64,000 bases of DNA from Caldilineaceae bacterium (GTDB taxonomy: Bacteria; Chloroflexota; Anaerolineae; Caldilineales; Caldilineaceae): positions 2,741,022-2,805,021 of the forward strand of contig OY282376.1 in assembly GCA_958295845.1 (NCBI GenBank), in the 5' to 3' direction. The notes below the pieces were generated by a model. It searched no databases, was not told where the DNA came from, and worked only from the letters and a program-made list of their open reading frames with translations. The first letter of the stretch is position 1. The number at the start of each line of letters is the position of its first letter. A program made the translations under genes and the position numbers. Shown piece by piece: positions 37,043-45,482 of the stretch.

Positions 37043-37050
37043 GAACAGCC

Positions 37051-37854
37051 TTGCATACGACGATCGGGGCGCTGGCAGCGCGCGCGGAGCATACCCTTCT
37101 GCGAGTGGAAGGCCGGGTCCTGCACGTCATCCTCAACCGTCCCCAGGTACTCAACGCCCTCCATCCCCCAGCCCATTTTGAACTGGCAGAGATATTCGAC
37201 GCTTTTGCGGTAGACGGCGATCTTTGGATCGCTGTCGTACGGGGCGCGGGCGGGCGCAGTTTCTGCGCGGGCACGGATCTGAAGGCGTTGGCCGCGGGAG
37301 GGCGGGACGAGTACCCGCCGAGCGGGTTCGCAGGGCTGACCAGGCGCTTCGACCTGGAAAAGCCGGTGGTGGCGGCGGTGAACGGACTTGCGCTCGGGGG
37401 CGGGCTGGAGATCGCACTGGCCTGTGATCTTATCGTGGCGGCAGAGCATGCCCGGTTCGGGTTTCCGGAGCCGCGGGTGGGGCTGGCGGCGATGGGTGGG
37501 GGCGTGCACCGGCTGGTGCGGCAGCTGCCTGACAAGGTGGCGATGGGACTGCTGTTGACGGGAAGGCAGTTCAGCGCGCAGGAGGGCCTGGCGTACGGGC
37601 TTGTGAATGAGGTTGTGCCGGGTGAGCGCCTGGATCTGGCGGTTGAGGGTTGGGTTGAGGATATGTTGGCGTGCGCGCCGCTGGCTTTGCGGGCGACGAA
37701 GCAGGTGGCACGGCGGAATCTTGATCATGCTGCTTTGGCTGATGCGATTGGGGTGGATTATCCGGCTGTGGGGAGGATGCTGGCGAGTGAGGATGCGGTG
37801 GAGGGGCCGCGGGCTTTTGCTGAGAAGCGGGCGCCGCGATGGCGGGGTCGGTGA
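37051..37854 (+). CDS. Enoyl-CoA hydratase/isomerase family protein (crotonase)
   Basis: A 267-residue crotonase-fold enzyme acting on acyl-CoA thioesters. The oxyanion-hole segments are RSFCAGTDLKAL near 70-81 and NGLALGGGLEIALACDL near 111-127, and the two catalytic Glu positions are filled (GGGLE and FPEPRVG). TTG start at 37051 preceded by AGGAACA. It follows the amidohydrolase by eight bases. The stop codon is directly joined to a composite repeat array: the TGA overlaps the unit's (G)GAAGGGCAAC, so the present C-terminus, rich in Arg (KRAPRWRGR), may have been trimmed or set by the repeat. Confidence 0.9.
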   Translation: MHTTIGALAARAEHTLLRVEGRVLHVILNRPQVLNALHPPAHFELAEIFDAFAVDGDLWIAVVRGAGGRSFCAGTDLKALAAGGRDEYPPSGFAGLTRRFDLEKPVVAAVNGLALGGGLEIALACDLIVAAEHARFGFPEPRVGLAAMGGGVHRLVRQLPDKVAMGLLLTGRQFSAQEGLAYGLVNEVVPGERLDLAVEGWVEDMLACAPLALRATKQVARRNLDHAALADAIGVDYPAVGRMLASEDAVEGPRAFAEKRAPRWRGR

Positions 37855-38166
37855 AGGGCAACGGCGACTTCAACACCTTTTTTAGCCACGGAGGGCCACG
37901 AAGGGGCACGGAGAAGGGCAACTTCAACACCTTTTTTAGCCACGGAGGGCCACAGAGGGGCACGGTAAAGGGCAACTTCAACTTCAACACTTTTTTTAGC
38001 CACGGAGGGCCACGGAGGGGCACGGAGAAGGGCAACTTCAACTTCAACGTCTTTTGTCCACGGAGGGCCACGGAGGGCCACGGAGAACGGCAACTTCAAC
38101 TTCAACGTCTTTTGTCCACGAAGGACCACGAAGGACCACGAAGTACGTCTTTTGTCCACAGAAGGC
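37853..38166 (+). repeat. Composite CACGGAG/CAACTTC repeat array 2
   Basis: Five to six units of the family described at 32.1 kb, beginning inside the stop codon of the crotonase gene. Here the CAACTTC part varies from one to two hexamers and the spacer is TTTTTTAGC or TTTTGT. The final unit has decayed to CCACGAAGGA three times. Confidence 0.9.
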
Positions 38167-38298
38167 AGGGAGACCGGCTTTATTCTGTCCGCGAGGGGCA
38201 TTACTTGGTCTGGACGAGGGTCTGTTGTGGGTGAGGTTGACAGGGCTGTAGGTCGGGAATAGGAGTGAAGGCATTCAGAATAATGTTTGAAAAGACAG

Positions 38299-39111
38299 AT
38301 GGCTAGGGGAAACTTCAGGCGGGCGGCTGTTGTGCTGGCGGATGCTTGGTTGGGCGGATGGGAGGTTGACTTTTCGGCGGATTTGATGCCGGTGGACCGC
38401 AGTGGGGCCTATGCAGTTCAGGACGAGATGGCTGGCCGGGTGGCGAGTGGGTCTTGTCACGCGGTTGTGGGGTGGAAGGTGGGGGCGACCAGTTCTGGTG
38501 TTCAGCGGGCTGAGGGGTATGATGGGCCGATTCCGGGGAGGATTTTTGGGTCTACCGTTTATGGTGACGGGACTGTTGTCGCGGCGGCGCTGTGCCGGCA
38601 GGGGAAGGTTGAGGGGGAGGTTGGGTTTCGATTCAAGGCCGTGCCGGTGAAGGCGGGAGGCGAGTTCAGTAGGGAGGGTCTTGCTGAGATTGTGACGGCG
38701 GTTCCGGCTTTTGATATTACGAGTACGCGGTACACGGCTGGATGCCGGGCGAGGTGGGGCAATAGGCAGAATATGCTGGCCGGGATCGCGGACAATGGGA
38801 ACGGGGGCGCGGTCGTCCTGGGGGCGGAGTGCCGGGACTGGACACTGCTGGACTTGATGCAACTGCGTGTGGCGTTGCGGGTGAACGGTGGGACACCGGC
38901 GCCGAATCTGCTGGGGACTTGGCGCGGGGACCCGCTGGATGCGCTGGCGTGGACGGTGAACCACGTGTATGAAAGAGGTCTTGCTATTGCAGCGGGCGAC
39001 GTCGTTCTGACCGGTTCATTGACGGAGCCCCAGCCTGTGAAACCGGGGGACAAGGTGGAATGCGAGATGCCTGGGCTGGGCAGCCTCAGCTGTCAGGTCA
39101 GCCTTGCGTAG
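38299..39111 (+). CDS. Fumarylacetoacetase-fold hydratase (2-keto-4-pentenoate hydratase-like)
   Basis: A 270-residue protein of the FAH/MhpD-like fold. GWKVGATSSGVQRAEGYDGP near 60 and a later KVEGEVGFRF near 110 supply the substrate Lys and metal-binding Glu residues (ExE), and AIAAGDVVLTGSLTEP with KPGDKVECEMPGLG close the protein as in MhpD/HpaH hydratases. These add water to 2-hydroxypentadienoates in aromatic meta-cleavage. ATG 38299 is used; no good Shine-Dalgarno is visible. Its 3' end overlaps the convergent FkbM-type gene by 19 bases. Confidence 0.82.
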   Translation: MARGNFRRAAVVLADAWLGGWEVDFSADLMPVDRSGAYAVQDEMAGRVASGSCHAVVGWKVGATSSGVQRAEGYDGPIPGRIFGSTVYGDGTVVAAALCRQGKVEGEVGFRFKAVPVKAGGEFSREGLAEIVTAVPAFDITSTRYTAGCRARWGNRQNMLAGIADNGNGGAVVLGAECRDWTLLDLMQLRVALRVNGGTPAPNLLGTWRGDPLDALAWTVNHVYERGLAIAAGDVVLTGSLTEPQPVKPGDKVECEMPGLGSLSCQVSLA

Positions 39112-39845
39112 ATGTCGCCGCTGTCCTCGTTAGGATCCAACGTTTCTATTCTAGAGGTCATTTCAGCGGGCGTGAGCCAGTGGTCTTCGCGTAGTCGCTG
39201 CGATTCGCCGCGGCTCCAGTTGTACTGGTATATGCCGAGGCTTTCCAAGTGGGCGATGCAGGCGGCGGCAGCGGAGCTAACGGCGGGAATGTATTCGAAC
39301 GACAACAGGGGCAGGGGTCTGCTCAAGCCTTGCAGGACGGCCAGTTCGGACCCTTCGACGTCTATTTTGCACAGGTCGGGCAGGCCGAAGCGGTCGATGA
39401 GATTGTCCAACGTTACCTGGGTGGTCGGGACTGAGTCGTCCCAAGTAACGTCGGAGAAGGAAGGAGAGAGGGACACCTGTTGCTGCCATTCGGCATTGGT
39501 GGTAGAGACGGTGGGCGTGCGTCGACTGATGTGCAGTGCGGTTGATCCGGCATGGCTGCCAACTGCTGACGGTATGAGCTTGAAGTTGGGACGGCGGCCG
39601 TAGAGCCGTAGCAGCAGGGCAGCAAAAACCGGTTGCGGTTCGATCGCAATACAGCGTGCGCCCAGTTTGAGGAAGACGCCTACTCGATTGCCAACGTGCG
39701 CGCCGATGTCGAAGACAAGGGCGTCGGGGCCGATGAACTGCGTGTAGAAACGGCGGTCACGGCGGGCGCGGCCGGGCTTGCCGTAGTAGATGAGGAGCGA
39801 GCGGGCGAGGCCCCAGAGGCTCCAGAACTGTGCGGCCGGCGTCAT
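39093..39845 (-). CDS. FkbM family methyltransferase
   Basis: A 250-residue SAM-dependent methyltransferase of the FkbM type. VFDIGAHVGNRVGVFLKLGA near 44-63 is the SAM-binding motif I, CIAIEPQPVF near 66 motif II, and LCKIDVEGSELAVLQGLSRP near 160-179 the FkbM-specific core. Such enzymes O-methylate sugars and polyketides. ATG at 39845 is chosen because 26 upstream in-frame residues are within the intergenic leader and are basic and unstructured. The upstream spermidine-synthase-like gene ends 13 bases before it, so the two minus-strand methyltransferase-fold genes are probably cotranscribed. Confidence 0.88.
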   Translation of the reverse strand: MTPAAQFWSLWGLARSLLIYYGKPGRARRDRRFYTQFIGPDALVFDIGAHVGNRVGVFLKLGARCIAIEPQPVFAALLLRLYGRRPNFKLIPSAVGSHAGSTALHISRRTPTVSTTNAEWQQQVSLSPSFSDVTWDDSVPTTQVTLDNLIDRFGLPDLCKIDVEGSELAVLQGLSRPLPLLSFEYIPAVSSAAAACIAHLESLGIYQYNWSRGESQRLREDHWLTPAEMTSRIETLDPNEDSGDIYARLT

Positions 39846-39858
39846 GTCGTTGCTTTTC

Positions 39859-40773
39859 CTATCTTGCCGCGGTCGAAGAGTCGTCCTGGTCAAAGGACTG
39901 GTGGGAGTCCGGCGCGTGTACAATCTCGAGGCGGTCGGTCCAGGGCAGCAGTGGAAAGAGAAAGTCGTGGCGGCTTTCGAGTTCGATGGTCTCCCGTTGA
40001 ATCTGTCTGGGAAGCCGGGGCTCCTGATCGGTGGCGAAGAAGACGGTCGTGCTACCGCGTCCGGGGCAGGCGTAGACGGTGGAAAAGAGTTTGCGGAGCG
40101 TGCTGGTTACCTCTTCGAAGGCGGGGTCCCTGTTGCCGAGATTTATGGCCAGCAGCCCGTTCTTACTGGTGCGATGGCGGCAAAGGGTCAGAAAGTCCGG
40201 CTCGGTGGCGTGCTCAGGGGAGACACCGTGGTCGCAGAAGACGTCGAGTAGCAACAGATCGTAGGATAATGTGTCCTGATAGAGGAATTCGCGGACGTCT
40301 GACACATGGACGGTAAGCCTTTCGTCGGGTTGGAAGCCGAAGTAGCGCGTTGCGGCGGTCACGACAGGGGCAGAGATTTCAACGCAGACGAAGTTGGCGC
40401 TGGTCAGGTGGTGGTGGAGCGTGGTGGCGAGGCATCCGCCGCCCAGTCCACTGAGGAAGACGGTTTGGGGGGATGGTTGCCAGAGCAGGGCAAGAATCAT
40501 CGCCTGGGTGTAGGAACTCTGGAGACGAAGGGGAAAGCGGAGGTCCATCGCGCTCTGAATCCAGTCGGTGTTGGACGCTTCGGTGTCCAGCATCCAAAGG
40601 ACGAGTCGCTGGCCTTCGCGGGTGACGGCGACGTAGTATTTGCCCCATTCCTCGGCATAGAGGGTCGTCTCGCGGCTGTCAATCCAGAGATCCGCGTTGC
40701 GGTGCAAGCGGTCTTCGTTGGCCTGTTGCCAGATTTCGACGGGTTTGCTTTCGGTAGGGCCGGGAGCGTTCAT
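39859..40773 (-). CDS. Spermidine synthase-like (SAM-fold) protein
   Basis: A 304-residue protein with the spermidine synthase/methyltransferase Rossmann fold. FLSGLGGGCLATTLHHHL near 116-133 is motif I, VCVEISAPVVTAATRYFG near 138-155 motif II, VSDVREFL near 168-175 and YDLLLLDVFCDHG near 181-193 the later motifs. The N-terminal beta domain (30-95) is present. The catalytic Asp of aminopropyltransferases, in D-x-x-DP after motif III, appears only as DVFCD, so true polyamine synthesis is doubtful. The next gene on the strand encodes an FkbM-type methyltransferase. Confidence 0.8.
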   Translation of the reverse strand: MNAPGPTESKPVEIWQQANEDRLHRNADLWIDSRETTLYAEEWGKYYVAVTREGQRLVLWMLDTEASNTDWIQSAMDLRFPLRLQSSYTQAMILALLWQPSPQTVFLSGLGGGCLATTLHHHLTSANFVCVEISAPVVTAATRYFGFQPDERLTVHVSDVREFLYQDTLSYDLLLLDVFCDHGVSPEHATEPDFLTLCRHRTSKNGLLAINLGNRDPAFEEVTSTLRKLFSTVYACPGRGSTTVFFATDQEPRLPRQIQRETIELESRHDFLFPLLPWTDRLEIVHAPDSHQSFDQDDSSTAAR

Positions 40774-40957
40774 GGATTGGCGCGATCGCCATCAGACGGA
40801 CTGAAATTACAGGTAGACGGCGTTTCGAATATGCTTCTCTCGGGGATTTCGCCCGGACATCGGGACGCCGAATTCGAATTCGAAAGTGAAGACGGCGGTT
40901 GTTGATGTTGCTGCTGATTGGGATGTGAACTTCAAGTCAAGCACAGTGAAGGCGAAA

Positions 40958-41911
40958 ATGTCAAGCCTTGTGAGACCGGAAGGGCCAACATTTTATTTTA
41001 TCGGTGTTACGACGGGTCAATCTTCATCGCAGCGTGTTTTTCCGCTGTGGATGGAGGCCTTGGGCCGCGAGGAGGTGACGCTGGCAGGCATCGACATGGA
41101 GATTCATGCGGCGCCTGCGCGTTATCGAGAGGTGGTATCGGCAATCAAGGCGGAGCCAAAGGCACTGGGCGCGCTAGTCACAACGCATAAGATCGACCTG
41201 CTGGCGGCGGCGGGGGACCTGTTTGACGACTTAGGGCCCTTTGCGAGAGCGACGCAGGAGGTGTCGAGCATCGCCAAAGACGGGGGCAAGCTAGTCGGGC
41301 GGGCGACGGACCCGGTTGCGGGCGGGTTGAGCATGGATGCCATTCTTGGCGAGGAATACTTTGGCCGGACAGGCGGGGAAGTGCTGATGCTGGGTGCAGG
41401 CGGGTCTGCGGTGGCATTAGTTCTGCATCTGATGCAGAAGACAGAAGTGACGGACCGTCCAGAGCGCATTGTGGTGGTCAACCGGTCGGCTCCACGGCTG
41501 GCGCGACTGAGGGAGATGGTGGAGCGGACCGGCGTCGAAGGGGGCCGGGAGATTCAGTTTGCGTTCATTCAGAACAATGTGGCGGCGCGCAACGACGAGA
41601 TTATGGCGGAGCTGCCGCCGGGCAGTGTTGTGATCAATGCGACGGGGATGGGGAAGGACACGCCTGGGTCACCATTGACAGACAGTGCTCTTTTTCCGCG
41701 GGATGGTGTTGCCTGGGAGCTGAATTATCGCGGTGAATTGGATTTCATGCGGCAGGCGGAGAGGCAGAAGGGGGACCGCAGTCTTACTGTTGCTGATGGA
41801 TGGGCGTACTTTGTGCATGGTTGGTCGCAGGTGATTTCGCATGTGCTGCATGTGGAGATTGATGGGGGGATGTTTGAGCGGCTGTCGGGGTTGGCGGCGG
41901 GGGTGAGGTGA
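40958..41911 (+). CDS. Shikimate dehydrogenase (AroE)-like oxidoreductase
   Basis: A 317-residue AroE-fold NAD(P)-dependent oxidoreductase. Lys78 in ALVTTHK corresponds to the catalytic Lys and Asp118 in GRATDPVAGG to the catalytic Asp. MLGAGGSAVAL near 144-154 binds the cofactor, and VVINATGMGKDTPGSPL near 230-246 matches the AroE substrate-side loop. The usual Asn of the GxNTD motif is Ala, and the N-terminus lacks the SxS shikimate carboxylate motif, so the substrate is probably quinate-like or unrelated. ATG 40958 has GAAGG upstream; an earlier in-frame start at 40886 is less likely. Confidence 0.8.
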   Translation: MSSLVRPEGPTFYFIGVTTGQSSSQRVFPLWMEALGREEVTLAGIDMEIHAAPARYREVVSAIKAEPKALGALVTTHKIDLLAAAGDLFDDLGPFARATQEVSSIAKDGGKLVGRATDPVAGGLSMDAILGEEYFGRTGGEVLMLGAGGSAVALVLHLMQKTEVTDRPERIVVVNRSAPRLARLREMVERTGVEGGREIQFAFIQNNVAARNDEIMAELPPGSVVINATGMGKDTPGSPLTDSALFPRDGVAWELNYRGELDFMRQAERQKGDRSLTVADGWAYFVHGWSQVISHVLHVEIDGGMFERLSGLAAGVR

Positions 41912-42026
41912 GGCTGAAGTTTCTGGAAGTCAATTGTTAGTTCTCATTTGGCTGCCGAATAGTGTCCAGGCAGTTAGTTACGGCTGCAGGGCATGCACGA
42001 GTGGTGCCCGCAAGAGGATATGAACT

Positions 42027-42611
42027 TTGGCCTACAATCCTGATATTCATCGGCGCAGGTCTATTCGGGCGCGCGGGTACGATTATACGCGTGGTGGCGC
42101 ATATTTCGTCACGACTGTTGTGCAGGGCAGGTTGTGTCTGTTTGGAAGTGTGGTTGACGGAGAGATGGTTTTGAGTGAGGCGGGGAGAATGGTGCGGCGG
42201 ATTTGGGAGGGGTTGGTCGATAGGTTTCCTGTTGTGGAGTTGGATGGGTTTGTAGTGATGCCCAACCATGTTCACGGCGTTATTTTTATCCGGGAACCAT
42301 TGGCAGTTACGGATGCAACGGAGGGAGGAATGGCAAGGGGCGGCCCTATGTTAGGAGAGATTGTCGGGGCGTTCAAGTCTGTGACGACTGTGGAGTATGG
42401 TAACGGTGTTCGGAAGAAGGGTTGGCGGCCGTATGATAGGCGGTTGTGGCAGAGAAATTTTTTTGATCGCGTTGTGAGGAATGCGCGGGAGTTAAGTTTG
42501 ATCAAGGAGTATATTGCGAATAACCCTGTGAATTGGGAGTCTGATGGGGAGCATCCTAGCGGGAGTTTGGGTCGTGCTGGACGTTGGGATAGCCCTTGGG
42601 AGGGGGAATAG
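42027..42611 (+). CDS. REP-associated tyrosine transposase (RAYT, Y1/HUH family)
   Basis: A 194-residue single-strand DNA transposase of the Y1 (IS200-like) HUH superfamily. VVMPNHVHGVIF at 77-88 contains the HUH pair His81/His83. RLWQRNFFDRVVRN at 139-152 and EYIANNPVNW at 161-170 form the RAYT C-terminal signature, with Tyr162 in the place of the catalytic Tyr of the E. coli enzyme. It is full length, with no frameshift. RAYTs are domesticated transposases that bind and process REP palindromes. Directly downstream lies an array of GTAG-headed palindromes (42.66-43.32 kb), its likely substrate. No IS200 left or right ends were found. Confidence 0.93.
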   Translation: MAYNPDIHRRRSIRARGYDYTRGGAYFVTTVVQGRLCLFGSVVDGEMVLSEAGRMVRRIWEGLVDRFPVVELDGFVVMPNHVHGVIFIREPLAVTDATEGGMARGGPMLGEIVGAFKSVTTVEYGNGVRKKGWRPYDRRLWQRNFFDRVVRNARELSLIKEYIANNPVNWESDGEHPSGSLGRAGRWDSPWEGE

Positions 42612-42660
42612 GCGGGAGTCGGTACGTTTCTGTTAGGGAGTGGCATGCGAGGGAAACGGG

Positions 42661-43322
42661 GCAGTCACGAGGGGTGGCCGTACGTGTGGTGAGGGGAACT
42701 GGGCACCCACGAGGGGTGGCCGTACGTGTGGTGGAAGCTGAGAGTTGGGGGGTGGCGGGCACCCACAAGGGGTGCCCCTACGGGTGGTGGAAGCTGAGAG
42801 TCGGGGGGAGGCGGGCACCCACAAGGGGTGCCCCTACGGGTGGTGGAAGCTGAGAGTTGGGGGGTGGCGGGCACCCACAAGGGGTGCCCCTACGGGTGGT
42901 GAGGCTGAGAGTTGGGGGGTGGCGGGCACCCACAAGGGGTGCCCCTACGGGTGGGGAGGCTGAGAGTTGGGGGGTGGCGGGCACCCACAAGGGGTGCCCC
43001 TACGGGTGGGGAGGCTGAGAGTTGGGGGGTGGCGGGCACCCTACGGGTGGTGAGGCTGAGAGTTGGGGGGTGGTGGGCACCCACAAGGGGTGCCCCTACG
43101 GGTGGTGGAAGCTGAGAGTTGGGGGGTGGCGGGCACCCACAAGGGGTGCCCCTACGGGTGGGGAGGCTGAGAGTTGGGGGGAGGCGGGCACCCACAAGGG
43201 GTGCCCCTACGGGTGGGGAGGCTGAGAGTTGGGGGGAGGCGGGCACCCACAAGGGGTGCCCCTACGGGTGGGGAGGCTGAGAGTTGGGGGGTGGTGGGCA
43301 CCCACAAGGGGTGCCCCTACGG
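42661..43322 (-). repeat. Tandem array of REP-like palindromes (about 12 units of 55-56 bp)
   Basis: Each unit contains, on the minus strand, GTAG followed by GGGCACCC-CTTGT-GGGTGCCC, a perfect 8-bp stem with 5-base loop, then a CCRCC-type spacer ending in CTCTCAGC. Palindromes begin on the plus strand at 42701, 42757, 42813, 42869, 42924, 42979, 43034, 43075, 43131, 43186, 43241 and 43296. The unit at 43034 is shortened by about 14 bases and loses one arm. The unit at 42701 and one before it (42661) are degenerate, reading GGCCGTACG. All units have the same orientation. Confidence 0.93.
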
Positions 43323-43333
43323 GTTGCGTTTCT

Positions 43334-45091
43334 TTATCTGCGCCATGGGAAGGCGAAGGTGGGTGTATTTGCGTAGCGGTCGGTTGCGATTTCGACGGTG
43401 GCGCCGCAGCCGGGGGCGATGTTGACTTCGAATGTGTCGTTCTCGATATCGATGCTTTGCCCGTTGATGGTGGCTGATTTGAACTGGTGCTCGGCGTATG
43501 CGCCGCCCTGGACGGTGACGCGGCGGGAGGATACCTGGCTGGTGTTGATGAGGGTTACGGTGACGGCGTCGGCGGTCATTTTTTCTACGAGCGCGGCCAC
43601 GTCAGCGGGGACACCGGCTCTTCGCTGATCCGGGTCGAAGTAGCGCAGGCGGCAGTGGAGGGGGCCGCCGGTGCGGCCTGTGGGCAGGCCTCCGAGCATG
43701 AGCCTGGTGAGGTTTTCGGTGACGGCCGGGTTGATGTGGTTCATGTCGTCGGAGAGGCGGGTGTCGGGGGTGGCAGTGTCGGCGCGCATGACTTCGAGGT
43801 TGTGTCTGAGCTTGTCGAAGTCGGACAGGAGCGCCTGCTCGGGGAAATCGGGGTTGTCGCCTTCGAGATATTGGATCCAGGGGTCGCCGGCGAGGAGGTC
43901 GCGGTGGTCGGGGTTCATTGACCAGAAGTAGACTTCGAGCGCGCCGGACGTGAAGGGCTCGGGCTTGAAGGCGTACCAGTCTTCCTCGCCAAAGTAGTCA
44001 CCATAGGCATCGGGATACATCAGTTGGCCATCGATTTCACGGGCGTTGCTATTGACGTGGTCGATTACCCCGCGCCAGGAATTGGCGTAGCGTTGGTCGC
44101 CGGTCAGTATCATGGCGTTGCCGAAGCCGTGGATGGCGCGGGTGTGGAAGTAGGTGCGGTGGGCGAGCTCGCCGGTCTGGGGAACGGTGACGGTGAAGCC
44201 CCAGCCGTAGACGCCGCCGTACCAGCGGCCGTCACATTCGCTGCCGACGACGTTGTCGAGGCCGACGTTTGTGGGGATGATGCCGCCGTTCTGCTCTGTA
44301 CGCTCGACCCACTGATCTACATAGTCGATGACCCACTGCCGGTACTTGTCTTCGTGACCGAGCATAAAGGCGTTGAGCGGCAGGATGGTGGCGGCCATGT
44401 TGATGGGGTGGTCGCCGACGACGTCGTTGTAGTCTTTGAAGTGGGCCACCATCTCGTCGTAGTTGCGCTCGCCGTGACCGAGGCGGAATCTTCCTTCGAT
44501 TTCGATGGGGTCGCCGGCCCAGTCGAGGCCGGTGGCTTTGCGGAGGAGGGGGCCACGGCTGCCGTTGAACATGCTGCGGATCAGCTTGTGTTCGGGGTCG
44601 TAGTTTTTGGCAATCGGGTCTTCGTCCATGTAGAAACCGGCGAAGCGGCGGCAGCGGCGTTGGAAGTCGGGGTCATCGGGGTCGGAGAGGCCTTGAAGGA
44701 AGAAGGATGAGAAGCCTTCGGCGTTGTGGAACCAGTCGAACATGACGGGGAATTCTTTGAAGTACATGCCGTCGCGGGCCATGGGCACTTCGACTGTTTT
44801 GGCTTCTGTGTATTGCAGGAGGTGGCCTTCCCAGCCGAGTTTGTAGAGGTCGAGGATGTCGTCGTCGGCGCCGAGGGCGTGGAGCATGGTCCAGTTGAGG
44901 ATGTTTTCGGCGGCGTCGTCGGGGCCGTCGTCGCCGCCCCAGCGGGGGACACAGAGGAGGTAGCCGCGGTCGTCGAAGTAGTGGTCGAAGAAGGCGCGGC
45001 AGCCGTCGGCAAGCTCGCGGAGGAGTCTTCTTTGGAGGAGGGACCAGTGGGGCGGGGGCATTGGTGTGTTGATGGTCAGGTTGGTGGTCAT
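43334..45091 (-). CDS. Uncharacterised large protein, probably alpha/alpha-barrel glycosidase-like
   Basis: A 585-residue protein without a signal peptide. The first 400 residues are rich in aromatic and acidic helices (WTMLHALGADDDILDLYKLG, FDWFHNAEGFSSFFLQGLSD, INMAATILPLNAFMLGHEDK) in the manner of (alpha/alpha)6-toroid glycoside hydrolases or lyases. The last 110 residues form a beta-rich domain, ending TFAFPWRR. I recognise no named family and cannot point to catalytic residues. ATG at 45091 with AAGGA upstream. It stands between the REP array and composite repeat array 3. Confidence 0.7.
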   Translation of the reverse strand: MTTNLTINTPMPPPHWSLLQRRLLRELADGCRAFFDHYFDDRGYLLCVPRWGGDDGPDDAAENILNWTMLHALGADDDILDLYKLGWEGHLLQYTEAKTVEVPMARDGMYFKEFPVMFDWFHNAEGFSSFFLQGLSDPDDPDFQRRCRRFAGFYMDEDPIAKNYDPEHKLIRSMFNGSRGPLLRKATGLDWAGDPIEIEGRFRLGHGERNYDEMVAHFKDYNDVVGDHPINMAATILPLNAFMLGHEDKYRQWVIDYVDQWVERTEQNGGIIPTNVGLDNVVGSECDGRWYGGVYGWGFTVTVPQTGELAHRTYFHTRAIHGFGNAMILTGDQRYANSWRGVIDHVNSNAREIDGQLMYPDAYGDYFGEEDWYAFKPEPFTSGALEVYFWSMNPDHRDLLAGDPWIQYLEGDNPDFPEQALLSDFDKLRHNLEVMRADTATPDTRLSDDMNHINPAVTENLTRLMLGGLPTGRTGGPLHCRLRYFDPDQRRAGVPADVAALVEKMTADAVTVTLINTSQVSSRRVTVQGGAYAEHQFKSATINGQSIDIENDTFEVNIAPGCGATVEIATDRYANTPTFAFPWRR

Positions 45092-45179
45092 TTGGGCGGT
45101 CCTTCTGACTGGGATTTTAGGGTTGGTTTGGTTGGAATCTGTTGGAGATTGATCTGCCTAAAGTAAGGGTGAACACCTC

Positions 45180-45455
45180 TTTTTAGCCACGGAGGGCCAC
45201 GGAGGGGCACGGAGAACGGCAACTGCAACTTCAAGACCTTTTGACCACGGAGGGCCACGGAGGGGCACGGAGAACGGCAACGGCAACTTCAACACCTTTT
45301 GACCACGGAGGGCCACGGAGGGGCACGGAGAACGGCAAGGGCAACGGCAACTTCAACACCTTTTGTCCACGGAGGGCCACGGAGGGGCACGGAGAACGGC
45401 AAGGGCAACGGCAACTTCAACACCTTCTGTTCGCGGTGGGCCACGGAGGGGCACT
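45180..45455 (+). repeat. Composite CACGGAG/CAACTTC repeat array 3
   Basis: Four well-conserved units and a decayed fifth, spacing about 60 bases, in the gap between two minus-strand genes. Units differ mainly in the number and type of hexamers after GAACGGCAA (GGGCAACGGCAACTTC versus CTGCAACTTC). Confidence 0.9.
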
Positions 45456-45482
45456 TGGTGACTGCTGGGTGGTTGGGTGGGG

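Noticed and set aside
41962-42026. Insertion-sequence left end before the RAYT gene
   Set aside because: No inverted repeat or subterminal hairpin typical of IS200/IS605 was found; the gene fits a domesticated RAYT.
42596-43252. Repetitive proteins read through the palindrome array on either strand
   Set aside because: The frames only reflect a stop-free repeat; several overlapping frames on both strands look alike, none has a start signal or family character.
42661-43322. CRISPR array
   Set aside because: Units are 55-56 bp and identical throughout; there are no unique spacers, no cas genes, and each unit is a GTAG-headed palindrome.
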